From: Saprospiraceae bacterium
GTDB taxonomy: Bacteria > Bacteroidota > Bacteroidia > Chitinophagales > Saprospiraceae
Length of the DNA stretch: 64,000 nt
Reading direction: 5' to 3'
Assembly (NCBI GenBank): GCA_020627785.1
Contig: JAHDGF010000020.1
Span: 1 to 64,000 of the forward strand
A model generated the notes under the pieces. That model had not been told where the DNA came from and ran no database searches. It saw only the letters and a program-made list of their open reading frames with translations. A program made the position numbers and the translations under genes. Of the stretch, positions 44,413-52,149 are shown piece by piece. Numbering within the stretch: position 1 is the stretch's first letter; each line of letters starts with the position of its first letter.

Positions 44413-45402
44413 TTAGTAATCGAAGGCTTGATTTTCGATCGATGCTTTGATTACAAGATTGTGATATTCTTCAGAAGTTAATCCATCTAGACAATAGTCG
44501 ATTGGATTAACATGTTTTCCATTGATTTTTACTTCGTAGTGCAAATGTGGTGCCGTCGACATTCCTGTATCACCTACTGTTCCGATTTGCTCTCCTTTTA
44601 AGACCTTGTCTCCTTTCTTTACATGAATTTCATCCATGTGGGCATACAGTGTTTCATATCCAAACCCATGGTCGATGGTTACGCTGTGTCCATATCCTTT
44701 GGATAGTTTCTCAACTTTTACAACCTTCCCATTTCCTGTAGCTTGAATCGGTGTTCCTTCTGGAGCTGTGAAATCAATTCCTTTATGGAATTTCTTCACC
44801 TTGTGTACTGGATGTATTCTAATACCATATCCAGATAAATATCTTATATCTCTTGCTAACTTATCCTCCTGTACAGGCTTAATAGATGGGATTGACACAA
44901 GTTTTTCTTCTCTTTCTAACGCTAGGCTATAAATGGTATCCAAGGATTTTCTTTGAATAGCCATTTGCTGCTTCAATTTTCTTACCCTTTCTTTCGTGTT
45001 GGTTATAAGCTCAGTGTTGGATGAATACTTAGTTATGTATTTATACTTTTCAGATCCACCAATACCACCTTCCCAAATGTTATCATCTATCGCATCAAGG
45101 CCAAATATCAAACGGTTTACTTCTTGATCTTTATTTCTTAATTGCTCCAATTCAGATGATAGTGCATCGAACTCATTGGTAATAGAAGAAAAGTGAGATT
45201 CCATTTGGTTTAATTCATCCTTCATTATCCTTTCTTTTGGAGAAGGTAGATAATTAGAAGAGACAAGGTAGATGCCAAAGGCACAAACTAGAATAAGGCT
45301 TGCTTGTGTAGCGAATGTGGTAAGAAGCTGTTTAGGGCTTCTTGCAATTTTTTCGTATTGGAGGGTTTTTTCGTTGTAGATAAACTTTTCCCGCTTCATC
45401 AA
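44413..45402 (-). CDS. M23 family metallopeptidase (LytM type), membrane-anchored
   Basis: A 329-residue cell-wall peptidase. One membrane segment (about residues 33-50) is followed by a coiled coil (60-105, and again ~130-160) and a C-terminal LytM/peptidase_M23 domain with zinc ligands in FHKGIDFTAPEGTPI (HxxxD) and PHLHYEV (HxH). It should cut peptide cross-links in peptidoglycan or activate amidases from the periplasmic side. Two in-frame ATGs exist at the start (45402 and 45399). It is divergent from alaS, a neighbourhood I recall from other Bacteroidota genomes. Confidence 0.9.
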   Translation of the reverse strand: MMKREKFIYNEKTLQYEKIARSPKQLLTTFATQASLILVCAFGIYLVSSNYLPSPKERIMKDELNQMESHFSSITNEFDALSSELEQLRNKDQEVNRLIFGLDAIDDNIWEGGIGGSEKYKYITKYSSNTELITNTKERVRKLKQQMAIQRKSLDTIYSLALEREEKLVSIPSIKPVQEDKLARDIRYLSGYGIRIHPVHKVKKFHKGIDFTAPEGTPIQATGNGKVVKVEKLSKGYGHSVTIDHGFGYETLYAHMDEIHVKKGDKVLKGEQIGTVGDTGMSTAPHLHYEVKINGKHVNPIDYCLDGLTSEEYHNLVIKASIENQAFDY

Positions 45403-45673
45403 ATGGGTGGTATTATATATAAATTCTACTTTTACAGAAGTAAAAGTGGTTAAAGGGTAAAGTGGATTACAATGATGGCAAATGTACTAGACAGCACGTA
45501 CAACGCCAAAAACTTAGACATAAAATTTATACATATATGTTATATTTCCATGGATAACTCGATAGAAGTCAATGGGATTAGCAAAAATATATCATTCAGA
45601 GGCAAAATCAGTGATATATGAGTATTACACATATTTTAATTAATAATATATAAAAACCACATAATCAGTATAG
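45403..45673. promoter_or_regulatory. divergent AT-rich control region between M23 peptidase and alaS
   Basis: This 271-base gap holds promoters for both divergent genes. An eight-base inverted repeat (ATATATCA at 45587-45594 and TGATATAT at 45612-45619, 17-base spacer) lies 55 bases before the alaS start; it may be an operator or a chance AT-rich dyad. No T-box or other alaS leader structure is evident. Confidence 0.3.
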
Positions 45674-48295
45674 ATGGAGGCAAAGCAGATTAGAAAGACC
45701 TTTTTTGAGTTTTTCGAGGGTAAAGGACATAAAATAGTGGATTCAGCACCGATCGTTGTTAAAAATGATCCCACATTAATGTTTACCAATGCGGGGATGA
45801 ATCAATTCAAAGACTACTTTTTAGGCACAAAGACACCAGAAGTCACACGAATTGCAGATACTCAGAAGTGTTTGCGTGTATCTGGAAAGCATAATGACCT
45901 TGAAGAAGTAGGACGAGATAGTTACCATCACACCATGTTTGAGATGCTAGGGAATTGGTCTTTTGGCGATTACTTTAAGAAAGAAGCCATTGATTGGGCG
46001 TGGGAACTGCTGACTGAGGTATACAAACTTGATAAGGATCGCTTATTTATTACTGTTTTCGGTGGAGACACTAATGAAGGCTTAGGTAAAGATGAGGAAG
46101 CAGCCAATATCTGGAAGGAGTTAGTTCCAGAAGATCGAGTATTGTACTGTGGTAAAAAGGATAATTTCTGGGAAATGGGAGATACAGGACCCTGTGGTCC
46201 TTGTTCGGAAATTCACATTGACCTCAGGTCCGATGAAGAGCGTAAAGCAAAGCCGGGTCATGATCTTGTAAATATGGATGATCCATTGGTTGTGGAAATC
46301 TGGAATTTGGTTTTCATTCAATTCAACAGAAAATCAAACGGCTCTTTAGAAGATCTTCCTGCGCAGCATGTAGATACAGGAATGGGATTTGAGAGATTAG
46401 CGATGGCTATGCAGGCTAAAAGTGCTAATTACGATACGGATATATTTTCAAGTTTTATACAAGCTATTGAAACTAAGACTGGTATCAAGTATACCGGCAA
46501 GTATGATGACAGCTCTAAGACTGATATTGCCATGCGAGTCTTAGTTGATCACATACGTGCGGTAAGTTTTACCATTGCCGATGGTGAAATGCCTTCCAAC
46601 ACAGGCGCTGGTTATGTCATCCGTAGAATTTTGAGAAGGGCTGTTAGATATTATTATTCCTTCCTAGAAATTAAGGAACCGTATCTACATACGATGGTTC
46701 AACCATTGGCTGAGGCGTTCCAAGAGGTTTTCCCAGAACTTGAAGCACAAAGTGGTTTTGTAACCAAAGTTATTTTAGAAGAAGAGAAGTCATTTTTAAA
46801 CACCTTAGCAGCGGGACTAAAACGTCTTGATCTAATTGAGAAAAAGGACAATACGATAGCAGGAGCAGATGCTTTTGAGTTGTATGATACTTATGGATTT
46901 CCGATTGACTTAACTTTATTGATTGCCTCCGAAGGTGGTTTTGCGGTAGATGAGGTTGGATTTCAAGCAGCGCTGGAAGAACAAAAAGCAAGATCAAGAA
47001 AAGATGCGCAAAGAGAAACTGGTGATTGGGAAATCATTGACTCAGAATTGGATGTAGATTTTATTGGGTACGATCATTTGCAGATGACTGCAGCAAAAAT
47101 ATTGAGGACTCGTAAGGTTGTCGTAAAGGATAAGAATCAATTTCACTTGGTCTTAAATAAAACTCCATTTTATCCGGAGGGTGGAGGACAGGTAGGTGAT
47201 GTTGGACACCTAATGGTCGGTGATGAGAAGATTAAAGTTATTGACACTAAGAAAGAAAATGATTTGATCATTCATTATGTGAATAAACTACCTGATGATC
47301 CGAAAGCAATGGTGTCAGCTGAGGTGGCGAAAAAACGACGAAGGTTAACGCAGAATAACCACACAGCAACACATTTAATGCATGCGGCTTTAAGGCAGGT
47401 TTTGGGGACACATGTTCAGCAGAAAGGTTCGTTGGTTAAGGATGATTATTTACGGTTTGATTTTTCACATTTTCAGAAAATGACCGCGGAAGAAATCCGT
47501 AAGGTCGAGAATATGGTCAATCAGAAAATTAGAGAAAATATTGCTTTACAAGAATTTAGATCCATTCCTATCCAAGATGCGAAGGATGCAGGAGCTATGA
47601 TGTTGTTTGGAGAAAAGTATGGGGATTTTGTGCGCATGATTTCCTTTGATCGTGACTACTCCAATGAACTTTGTGGAGGTTGTCATGTACAGGCAACAGG
47701 TGAGATCGGATTTTTTAGAATCAAGAGTGAGGCAGCCATTGCTTCAGGTGTGCGTCGGATAGAGGCGGTAACTGCAGATGCAGCAGAGGCCATCAGTTTT
47801 TCTGATTATGATGAGCTTACGCAAATACGTACCTTATTTAAAAACCCGAAGGATACTATTAAAGTAGTTGGTGATCTTCAAGAAGAAAATAAGGCGCTGA
47901 AAAAGGCATTGGAAGAATTTAAATTAAAAGAGGCGTCTAATCTTCAAAAAGAATTGGTAGCTGATGTTGAGAATATCAATGGAATCAATTTCTTGAGTCG
48001 TACCATTGAAATGGATGATACAAAAATTGCAAAAACGCTAATTACCAATGTTGAGAAAACAGTAGGGAATGCGGTTATCTTATTTGGAGTAAAGAGCGGA
48101 GCTAAGGTTCAGTTGATGTTGCAGATCAGTAAGCCTGTTATTGAGGCCAAAGGTTTGCATGCTGGAAATATTATAAGAGAACTTTCTAGCCTTATCGATG
48201 GAGGAGGTGGTGGACAAGATTTCTTTGCTACAGCGGGAGGTAAGAAGGCAGAAGGGTTAGATGAGGCCTATGCTAAGATTAAGGGAATGCTTTAG
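45674..48295 (+). CDS. alaS: alanyl-tRNA synthetase
   Basis: An 873-residue class II synthetase of normal length that charges tRNA-Ala. Visible parts: aminoacylation core with DPTLMFTNAGMNQFKDYFLG, GRDSYHHTMFEMLGNWSFGDYF and IWNLVFIQFNR; editing domain with HTATHLMHAAL (zinc HxxxH) and CGGCHV; C-Ala domain ending GGGGGQDFFATAGG. These are all the expected functional regions. It stands alone, divergent from the M23 peptidase gene. The REP-like repeat cluster begins 36 bases after its stop. Confidence 0.97.
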   Translation: MEAKQIRKTFFEFFEGKGHKIVDSAPIVVKNDPTLMFTNAGMNQFKDYFLGTKTPEVTRIADTQKCLRVSGKHNDLEEVGRDSYHHTMFEMLGNWSFGDYFKKEAIDWAWELLTEVYKLDKDRLFITVFGGDTNEGLGKDEEAANIWKELVPEDRVLYCGKKDNFWEMGDTGPCGPCSEIHIDLRSDEERKAKPGHDLVNMDDPLVVEIWNLVFIQFNRKSNGSLEDLPAQHVDTGMGFERLAMAMQAKSANYDTDIFSSFIQAIETKTGIKYTGKYDDSSKTDIAMRVLVDHIRAVSFTIADGEMPSNTGAGYVIRRILRRAVRYYYSFLEIKEPYLHTMVQPLAEAFQEVFPELEAQSGFVTKVILEEEKSFLNTLAAGLKRLDLIEKKDNTIAGADAFELYDTYGFPIDLTLLIASEGGFAVDEVGFQAALEEQKARSRKDAQRETGDWEIIDSELDVDFIGYDHLQMTAAKILRTRKVVVKDKNQFHLVLNKTPFYPEGGGQVGDVGHLMVGDEKIKVIDTKKENDLIIHYVNKLPDDPKAMVSAEVAKKRRRLTQNNHTATHLMHAALRQVLGTHVQQKGSLVKDDYLRFDFSHFQKMTAEEIRKVENMVNQKIRENIALQEFRSIPIQDAKDAGAMMLFGEKYGDFVRMISFDRDYSNELCGGCHVQATGEIGFFRIKSEAAIASGVRRIEAVTADAAEAISFSDYDELTQIRTLFKNPKDTIKVVGDLQEENKALKKALEEFKLKEASNLQKELVADVENINGINFLSRTIEMDDTKIAKTLITNVEKTVGNAVILFGVKSGAKVQLMLQISKPVIEAKGLHAGNIIRELSSLIDGGGGGQDFFATAGGKKAEGLDEAYAKIKGML

Positions 48296-48330
48296 CTTTT
48301 CTGCTTACAATATTTCGTCCAATATTGTTG

Positions 48331-48399
48331 CGACCCCTCTGGGGTCGATAATTATGACCTTTATAACGGTATAATGTAATTTGACCGCGCTGCGGTCAA
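48331..48399 (+). repeat. REP-like palindrome pair, outer left copy
   Basis: Two short hairpins: CGACCCC-TCT-GGGGTCG (48331-48347) and TTGACCGC-GCT-GCGGTCAA (48381-48399). The 69-base unit recurs at 49565-49633 in the same orientation with four mismatches. The two copies are direct repeats placed outside the transposase gene and its inner repeats. Confidence 0.85.
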
Positions 48400-48437
48400 T
48401 TATGGGCGATAATTAATTCTTGATGACTAATATAATC

Positions 48438-48503
48438 TGATCTCGCTGCGGTCATTTTTGGGGATTAATAATGGGATAAGGTAATTTGCCTCGATGAGGT
48501 CAA
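48438..48503 (+). repeat. decayed REP-like palindromes
   Basis: TGATCTC-GCT-GCGGTCA (48438-48454) and TTGCCTC-GAT-GAGGTCAA (48486-48503) are mutated versions of the TTGACCGC-GCT-GCGGTCAA hairpin. Mismatches in the stems show they are no longer selected or conserved. Confidence 0.65.
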
Positions 48504-48581
48504 TGCCTTGAGGAAAGAGGAATTCACAGCAGGGTACTATTGAATGCTTGCAATATTCTGATAATATCAAAAATTATCAAA

Positions 48582-48649
48582 TGACCGCAGCGCGGTCAAC
48601 ATCCATTAGCTTAATTAGAATAATTATTTTGTTGACCCCAGAGGGGTCA
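48582..48649 (-). repeat. REP-like palindrome pair, inner copy 1 (inverted)
   Basis: TGACCGC-AGC-GCGGTCA (48582-48598) and TGACCCC-AGA-GGGGTCA (48633-48649). This is the same pair as the outer copies but in the opposite orientation. It lies next to the remnant of the transposase 3' end. Confidence 0.85.
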
Positions 48650-48668
48650 TACCAAATGTTGGATTTGT

Positions 48669-48795
48669 TTCAATCCAAAAAATTAAAAACATATTCATTC
48701 TTGAAATCAATGTTATTTGATTTTAAAGAATTCATATATTCTTGTTTTAAAGTTTTTTTTGCGATGATTTTCTTATTGCCTTGTAAGGCAATTTA
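48669..48795 (-). pseudogene. remnant of the IS200-like transposase 3' end
   Basis: Read on the minus strand this segment still encodes KQEYMNSLKSNNIDFKNE and the terminal FNFLD of the intact transposase, followed by the same stop, but upstream residues have drifted (LQGNKKIIAKKTL in place of TRQEEHHRNKTF) and a one-base indel breaks the frame. It is the dead half of the 308-base duplication, lacking the HUH motif and the catalytic Tyr. Confidence 0.75.
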
Positions 48796-48801
48796 ACCTT
48801 T

Positions 48802-49102
48802 ATGCGGTCACGGCCTTGAAGAAAGAAGAATTCACAGCAGGGTATTATTGAATGATTGAAATATTCCAATAATATTAATAATTATCAAATGACCGCAGGG
48901 CGGTCAACATCCATTAGTTTAATTAGAATAATTATTTTGTTGACCCCAGAGGGGTCATACCAAATGTTGGATTTGTTTCAATCCAAAAAATTAAAAACAT
49001 ATTCATTCTTGAAATCAATGTTATTCGATTTTAAAGAATTCATATATTCTTGTTTGAAGGTTTTGTTGCGGTGATGTTCTTCCTGCCTTGTAATGTAATT
49101 TA
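48802..49102. repeat. 308-base tandem duplication, second copy
   Basis: Second copy of the unit at 48494-48795. It includes the second inverted palindrome pair and the intact 3' end of the transposase gene. A decayed hairpin (near 48793-48809) marks the join between the copies. Confidence 0.85.
48890..48957 (-). repeat. REP-like palindrome pair, inner copy 2 (inverted)
   Basis: TGACCGC-AGG-GCGGTCA (48890-48906) and TGACCCC-AGA-GGGGTCA (48941-48957), located 21 bases past the 3' end of the transposase gene. The stems are perfect, so this copy may be the active recognition structure of the enzyme. Confidence 0.85.
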
Positions 49103-49439
49103 TGATCTTACTTTTTTCGTGATGACTATGAGAAAATACCCCGTAACCCGATTGCCATTCAAATTTGCGAGGACATAAATTATTTTCATTGGTAAATTTA
49201 TTCGAAGCCTTTTTGATTTCTCTGACCAAGTCTTCAATTAATTCACTGCAGTTGTAATCTAAAAATATATGAATGTGATCGCTTACACCATTAACAGCCA
49301 TAGAATAATGTTCTCTTCTATTGATGATACCAGCAATGTATCGAAACAAATCAGAACGCCAAGACTTATGTAATAATGCCTGGCGATTTTTTACTGCAAA
49401 CACAATCTGCAGATGTACTCTTCGGTAGGTATTTGCCAT
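48978..49439 (-). CDS. IS200-like HUH transposase, REP-associated (RAYT-type)
   Basis: A 153-residue single-stranded-DNA transposase of the Y1 (IS200) family. The HUH motif is H55-I-H57 in SDHIHIF and the nucleophile is Tyr115 in KIINYITRQEE; WQSGYGVFSHS and the following HHEKS are typical of REP-associated tyrosine transposases. All catalytic residues are present and the frame is intact. It is surrounded by at least four pairs of short palindromes, two on its 3' side in inverted orientation and two as outer direct repeats, as expected if it mobilises or processes them. A helper accessory gene (TnpB) is absent. Confidence 0.85.
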   Translation of the reverse strand: MANTYRRVHLQIVFAVKNRQALLHKSWRSDLFRYIAGIINRREHYSMAVNGVSDHIHIFLDYNCSELIEDLVREIKKASNKFTNENNLCPRKFEWQSGYGVFSHSHHEKSKIINYITRQEEHHRNKTFKQEYMNSLKSNNIDFKNEYVFNFLD

Positions 49440-49564
49440 AGAATTTGATTTATGAATGTTGTGTGGTGCCTTCTGGTAATAATTAAATTTTGTACTGGCT
49501 TCGTGTATTAATTATTGGAATGTTTTCTTTCTTTAAATGGAATGGAAATGAAAAAGGTAAACTT

Positions 49565-49633
49565 CGACCCCTCTGGGGTCGATAATTATGACCTTTATAA
49601 CGGGCTTATGTATTTTGACCGCGCTGCGGTCAA
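49565..49633 (+). repeat. REP-like palindrome pair, outer right copy
   Basis: CGACCCC-TCT-GGGGTCG (49565-49581) and TTGACCGC-GCT-GCGGTCAA (49615-49633). 65 of 69 bases match the left copy at 48331, in the same orientation; both hairpins are perfect. The two copies bracket 1165 bases that contain the transposase and the duplicated block. Confidence 0.85.
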
Positions 49634-49642
49634 TACCCTTAG

Positions 49643-49712
49643 AAAGGTAGAAGCCAGTCTGCGGTTAAAGCACTGAAAAAGGTAGTATCCAGTATGTGGT
49701 TAAAGCGTTGAT
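49643..49712 (+). repeat. two degenerate 35-base tandem repeats
   Basis: AAAGGTAG starts both units (49643 and 49678); each continues with a CCAGT..G.GGTTAAAGC core. The core CCAGTCTGCGGTTAA resembles the second hairpin of the palindrome pair (ACCGCGCTGCGGTCAA), so these may be decayed members of the same repeat family. Confidence 0.55.
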
Positions 49713-49770
49713 TGTAAAGAATTGAGATCTTCTGTTCTTCTGAGGGAAGAATCTTTCAATTAGGGGCATA

Positions 49771-49809
49771 AAAAAAACCTACTCACTTTTGAGCAGGTTT
49801 ATTTTTTTT
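49771..49809. terminator. bidirectional rho-independent terminator
   Basis: The stem AAACCTACTC / GAGCAGGTTT (one A-C mismatch) with a six-base loop is flanked by A7 on the left and T8 on the right, so it can stop transcription from either side. It separates the repeat cluster from the genes that follow and would end leftward transcripts of the broken GNAT gene. Confidence 0.75.
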
Positions 49810-49953
49810 GAATAATTTTCAACACCCTTTGATTATAAGACAGGAAATTCTGCCTTTACCCCTATCTTCTTATAGAATTATTTTTGGATTCTACTCCCTC
49901 GTGATGGCAAACCCCTGATTTTAGAGGGTGGGATGGTGAAAACTTTTGTTTCC

Positions 49954-50502
49954 TTATTCTTCTCTTCTAACTATTTTATAGCATACATGCTTTACGTAAT
50001 CGGGATGATTTACTAATTCAGGATGATTAAATCCCCCAATTTTGGTCATGCCGAGTTTACGCATCACATTTTCTGACTTTTGGTTGTTTATCGTGCAAAC
50101 TGATATTACCTCATCTAAGCCCAAATCAGTGAATGCATGTCTCAAGCACCTCTTAGCACCTTCTGTAGCATATCCTTTTCCCCAAGCGCTTTTTTATAAT
50201 CTCCAGCCGATATCAATGGCTGGGGTGAATTCAGTTATGTATTTCTGAAACGCAAGCCCGATCATACCTATAAACTCTTTTGTTTCTGAGATTTCTGTGG
50301 CGTAATACGTATACCCATTTTCACTATAATGATCATTTAGCTTGGTAATAAAATCTGCCACCTCCTCCTTTGATAAGCTTTCAGGGAAGTATTTCATAAC
50401 CTCTTCGTCCGAATTTAGGGCTGTAAACTCATCTAAATCTTGAATTTTCCATCTTCGGAAACCAAGCCTTTTTGAAGTGAATAAGTATCTGTATTGATTC
50501 AT
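49954..50502 (-). pseudogene. GNAT acetyltransferase interrupted by one in-frame stop
   Basis: Reading from the ATG at 50502, the frame encodes a RimJ/RimL-like acetyltransferase up to IDIGWRL, meets TAA at 50194-50196, and continues without a shift into [12 protein letters not shown] and the C-terminal ...ENVMRKLGMTKIGG... region. The intact paralogue at 22149 reads [18 protein letters not shown] at the same place, so the residue after Leu has simply become a stop. No frameshift or deletion is seen. It is either a recent pseudogene or a base error in the sequence. The stop removes the acetyl-CoA binding loop from the first fragment. Confidence 0.8.
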
Positions 50503-50562
50503 TTTTACTGTTGATCTATTGTATTGCGCGAATGTCATTTCCTAGGTAAATGCAGGAAGCAT

Positions 50563-51141
50563 TTATTTATTTAGCTCACCTAGTCTTTCAATCTTTTGTT
50601 TCCATTTATTTCGAAATTGATCTTTCGAAAGTCGAATAGGTCCGATGGATGTTATTTTTACAGACTTGATTCCAATGAAATTGAGCGTTAATTTTTCCAT
50701 GGCAAAATGGCTTGGTGCTTTATTAATTATTCTGTAATACCAGGTGGGTTGATCCATCGTGCAAATTATTCTTGATGTTTTTCCAGTTAGATATTTATCC
50801 CACCATACTGAACCTTCTCTCTTTTTAAAAGCAAACCCTGGTAATAGAACTCTATCTATGAATCCTTTCATAATTGCAGGAACGGAACCCCACCAAATAG
50901 GGTAAATCCAAACAATATGTTCTGCCCATTTTATTTTTTCCTGCGATGCGATTAAGTCAGGCTCAAGTTCTGTTCGCTTTCGGTAACCATATTTTAAATT
51001 TGGATTGAATTTTAATTCTCTAATCTTTATTTCCTTTACTTCAGCATTTGATTTTTTTGCACCTTTTATATATGCATCATGAAGTCCATAGTTGAAACTC
51101 TGTTCATCGGGGTGACCATTTATAATTAGTATCTTTTTCAT
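50563..51141 (-). CDS. flavodoxin-fold NAD(P)H:quinone oxidoreductase-like protein
   Basis: A 192-residue flavoprotein read from the ATG at 51141 (a TTG six codons earlier is less likely). The N-terminus KKILIINGHPDEQSFN is the FMN/FAD phosphate loop of the MdaB/NQO family; HIVWIYPIWWGSVPAIMKGFIDRVLLPGFAF is the second signature. These enzymes reduce quinones or electrophiles with two electrons from NAD(P)H. It lies 49 bases downstream of a Crp/Fnr regulator on the same strand and may be controlled by it. Confidence 0.88.
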   Translation of the reverse strand: MKKILIINGHPDEQSFNYGLHDAYIKGAKKSNAEVKEIKIRELKFNPNLKYGYRKRTELEPDLIASQEKIKWAEHIVWIYPIWWGSVPAIMKGFIDRVLLPGFAFKKREGSVWWDKYLTGKTSRIICTMDQPTWYYRIINKAPSHFAMEKLTLNFIGIKSVKITSIGPIRLSKDQFRNKWKQKIERLGELNK

Positions 51142-51190
51142 TTTTTCATTTTTCTGCAAGTTCTTCTTTATAAGTCAAAATACCTTTGAT

Positions 51191-51772
51191 CTATATCAAA
51201 TTTACAGACCTCCTGACCCTACTCAAAGTCTCAATGGTCATTCCTAAATGGGAAGCTAAATGTTTTAATGGAATTCTATCGGAAACTTCTGGGTAGTCTT
51301 CTAGAAATCTTAAATACTTTTCTTCAGCCGTTAAAAATAGAATTGATGAGATTCTTTTCTGTTGCCTAAGCATAGTGTCCGTGATTTCTTTGCGTAAAAG
51401 CAGATTGAATTGCTGATATTTTTCTGAGAGCCTATAAATCGTTTGATTCTGAATTTCTATTAAAGTTGAATTTTGTAAAACTTGAATGTAATGAGGACTT
51501 GGTTTCTCACTAAAGAAACTTACAATAGGACAGATCATTTCATTCTCAAAGGCAAACCAATCTGTAATATCTTTATCGCTAACGTAATAATAAGCCCTGG
51601 CAATCCCTTCAATAATAAAATAAGCGGTTTTTGAATGTTGTCCTTCCTTTACTAGAATTTGATTTTTCGTATATGATTTAATTCCTATCTGAGGTATCAG
51701 TTCTTCCACACAATCTTCAGGGAGATTGGGAAATTTTAGTTGAAAGGTTTTAATTATATGATTAAAGTCCAT
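51191..51772 (-). CDS. Crp/Fnr family transcriptional regulator
   Basis: A 193-residue regulator. Residues ~20-120 form a cyclic-nucleotide-binding-like beta roll (LVKEGQHSKTAYFIIEGIARAYY), but the phosphate-binding RxA signature of CRP is not clear. The C-terminal helix-turn-helix reads IPLKHLASHLGMTIETLSRVRRSV, where SRVRR is the recognition-helix end. No FeS cysteines are present. It probably responds to a small molecule or stress and controls the downstream oxidoreductase gene; both are inference. Confidence 0.85.
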   Translation of the reverse strand: MDFNHIIKTFQLKFPNLPEDCVEELIPQIGIKSYTKNQILVKEGQHSKTAYFIIEGIARAYYYVSDKDITDWFAFENEMICPIVSFFSEKPSPHYIQVLQNSTLIEIQNQTIYRLSEKYQQFNLLLRKEITDTMLRQQKRISSILFLTAEEKYLRFLEDYPEVSDRIPLKHLASHLGMTIETLSRVRRSVNLI

Positions 51773-52149
51773 GCCTCATTTTAGATGCTGTTTATAATAA
51801 GATTTTTAAATCGATCTTTCAATATTGAAGACGTGGATACAATTTCTCAGGCAACAGATTTAGTTTGTTGTTTAATGAAGAAAATGAATTTAGGAAACAA
51901 ACAACAAAGAGCGAATTCTTTTCTAAAGTAAAAAGATCTCAGGAATTTAATTTATATACTTTTTTGAGTGTGAGGCTGAAAACAAGATTTTTATTCAGTT
52001 AATTGATTATATTATTATTGAATGGAATATTGCCCCTTTCATTCGTACAATCTTTCAGACTTGCCTTTTCAAGCTAAGATTTACTTGAAAGTCACAGGAG
52101 AGAAAGGGAAAATATAAATTATGAAAAATTCTTGTAGACAAAATCCAAA
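51773..52149. other. intergenic region, 377 bases, one long-range inverted repeat
   Basis: This divergent gap between the Crp/Fnr regulator and the hydrolase gene has no coding frame. A perfect ten-base inverted repeat (TTTGTTGTTT at 51864-51873 and AAACAACAAA at 51899-51908, 25 bases apart) has no T-run after it and low complexity, so its meaning is open. Confidence 0.4.

Larger units (their letters stand above)
48494..48795. repeat. 308-base tandem duplication, first copy
   Basis: The segment 48494-48795 matches 48802-49102 at a constant 308-base offset until a one-base indel near its right end. Each copy includes the inverted palindrome pair and the 3' end of the transposase gene, so part of the element was duplicated in tandem and the first copy decayed. 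Confidence 0.85.
49440..49953. other. repeat-bearing intergenic region
   Basis: This 514-base stretch between the transposase and the broken GNAT gene holds the right outer palindrome pair, a 35-base tandem repeat and a terminator (listed separately). No protein-coding frame is supported. Confidence 0.6.

Noticed and set aside
48548-49074. two similar plus-strand frames (82 and 72 codons) in the repeat cluster
   Set aside because: They look like a gene pair only because the 308-base block is duplicated; they run antisense to the transposase 3' end and across hairpins.
51864-51908. ten-base inverted repeat with 25-base spacer
   Set aside because: Low complexity (T/G and A/C only), no T-run and no obvious partner regulator site; cannot be told from chance.
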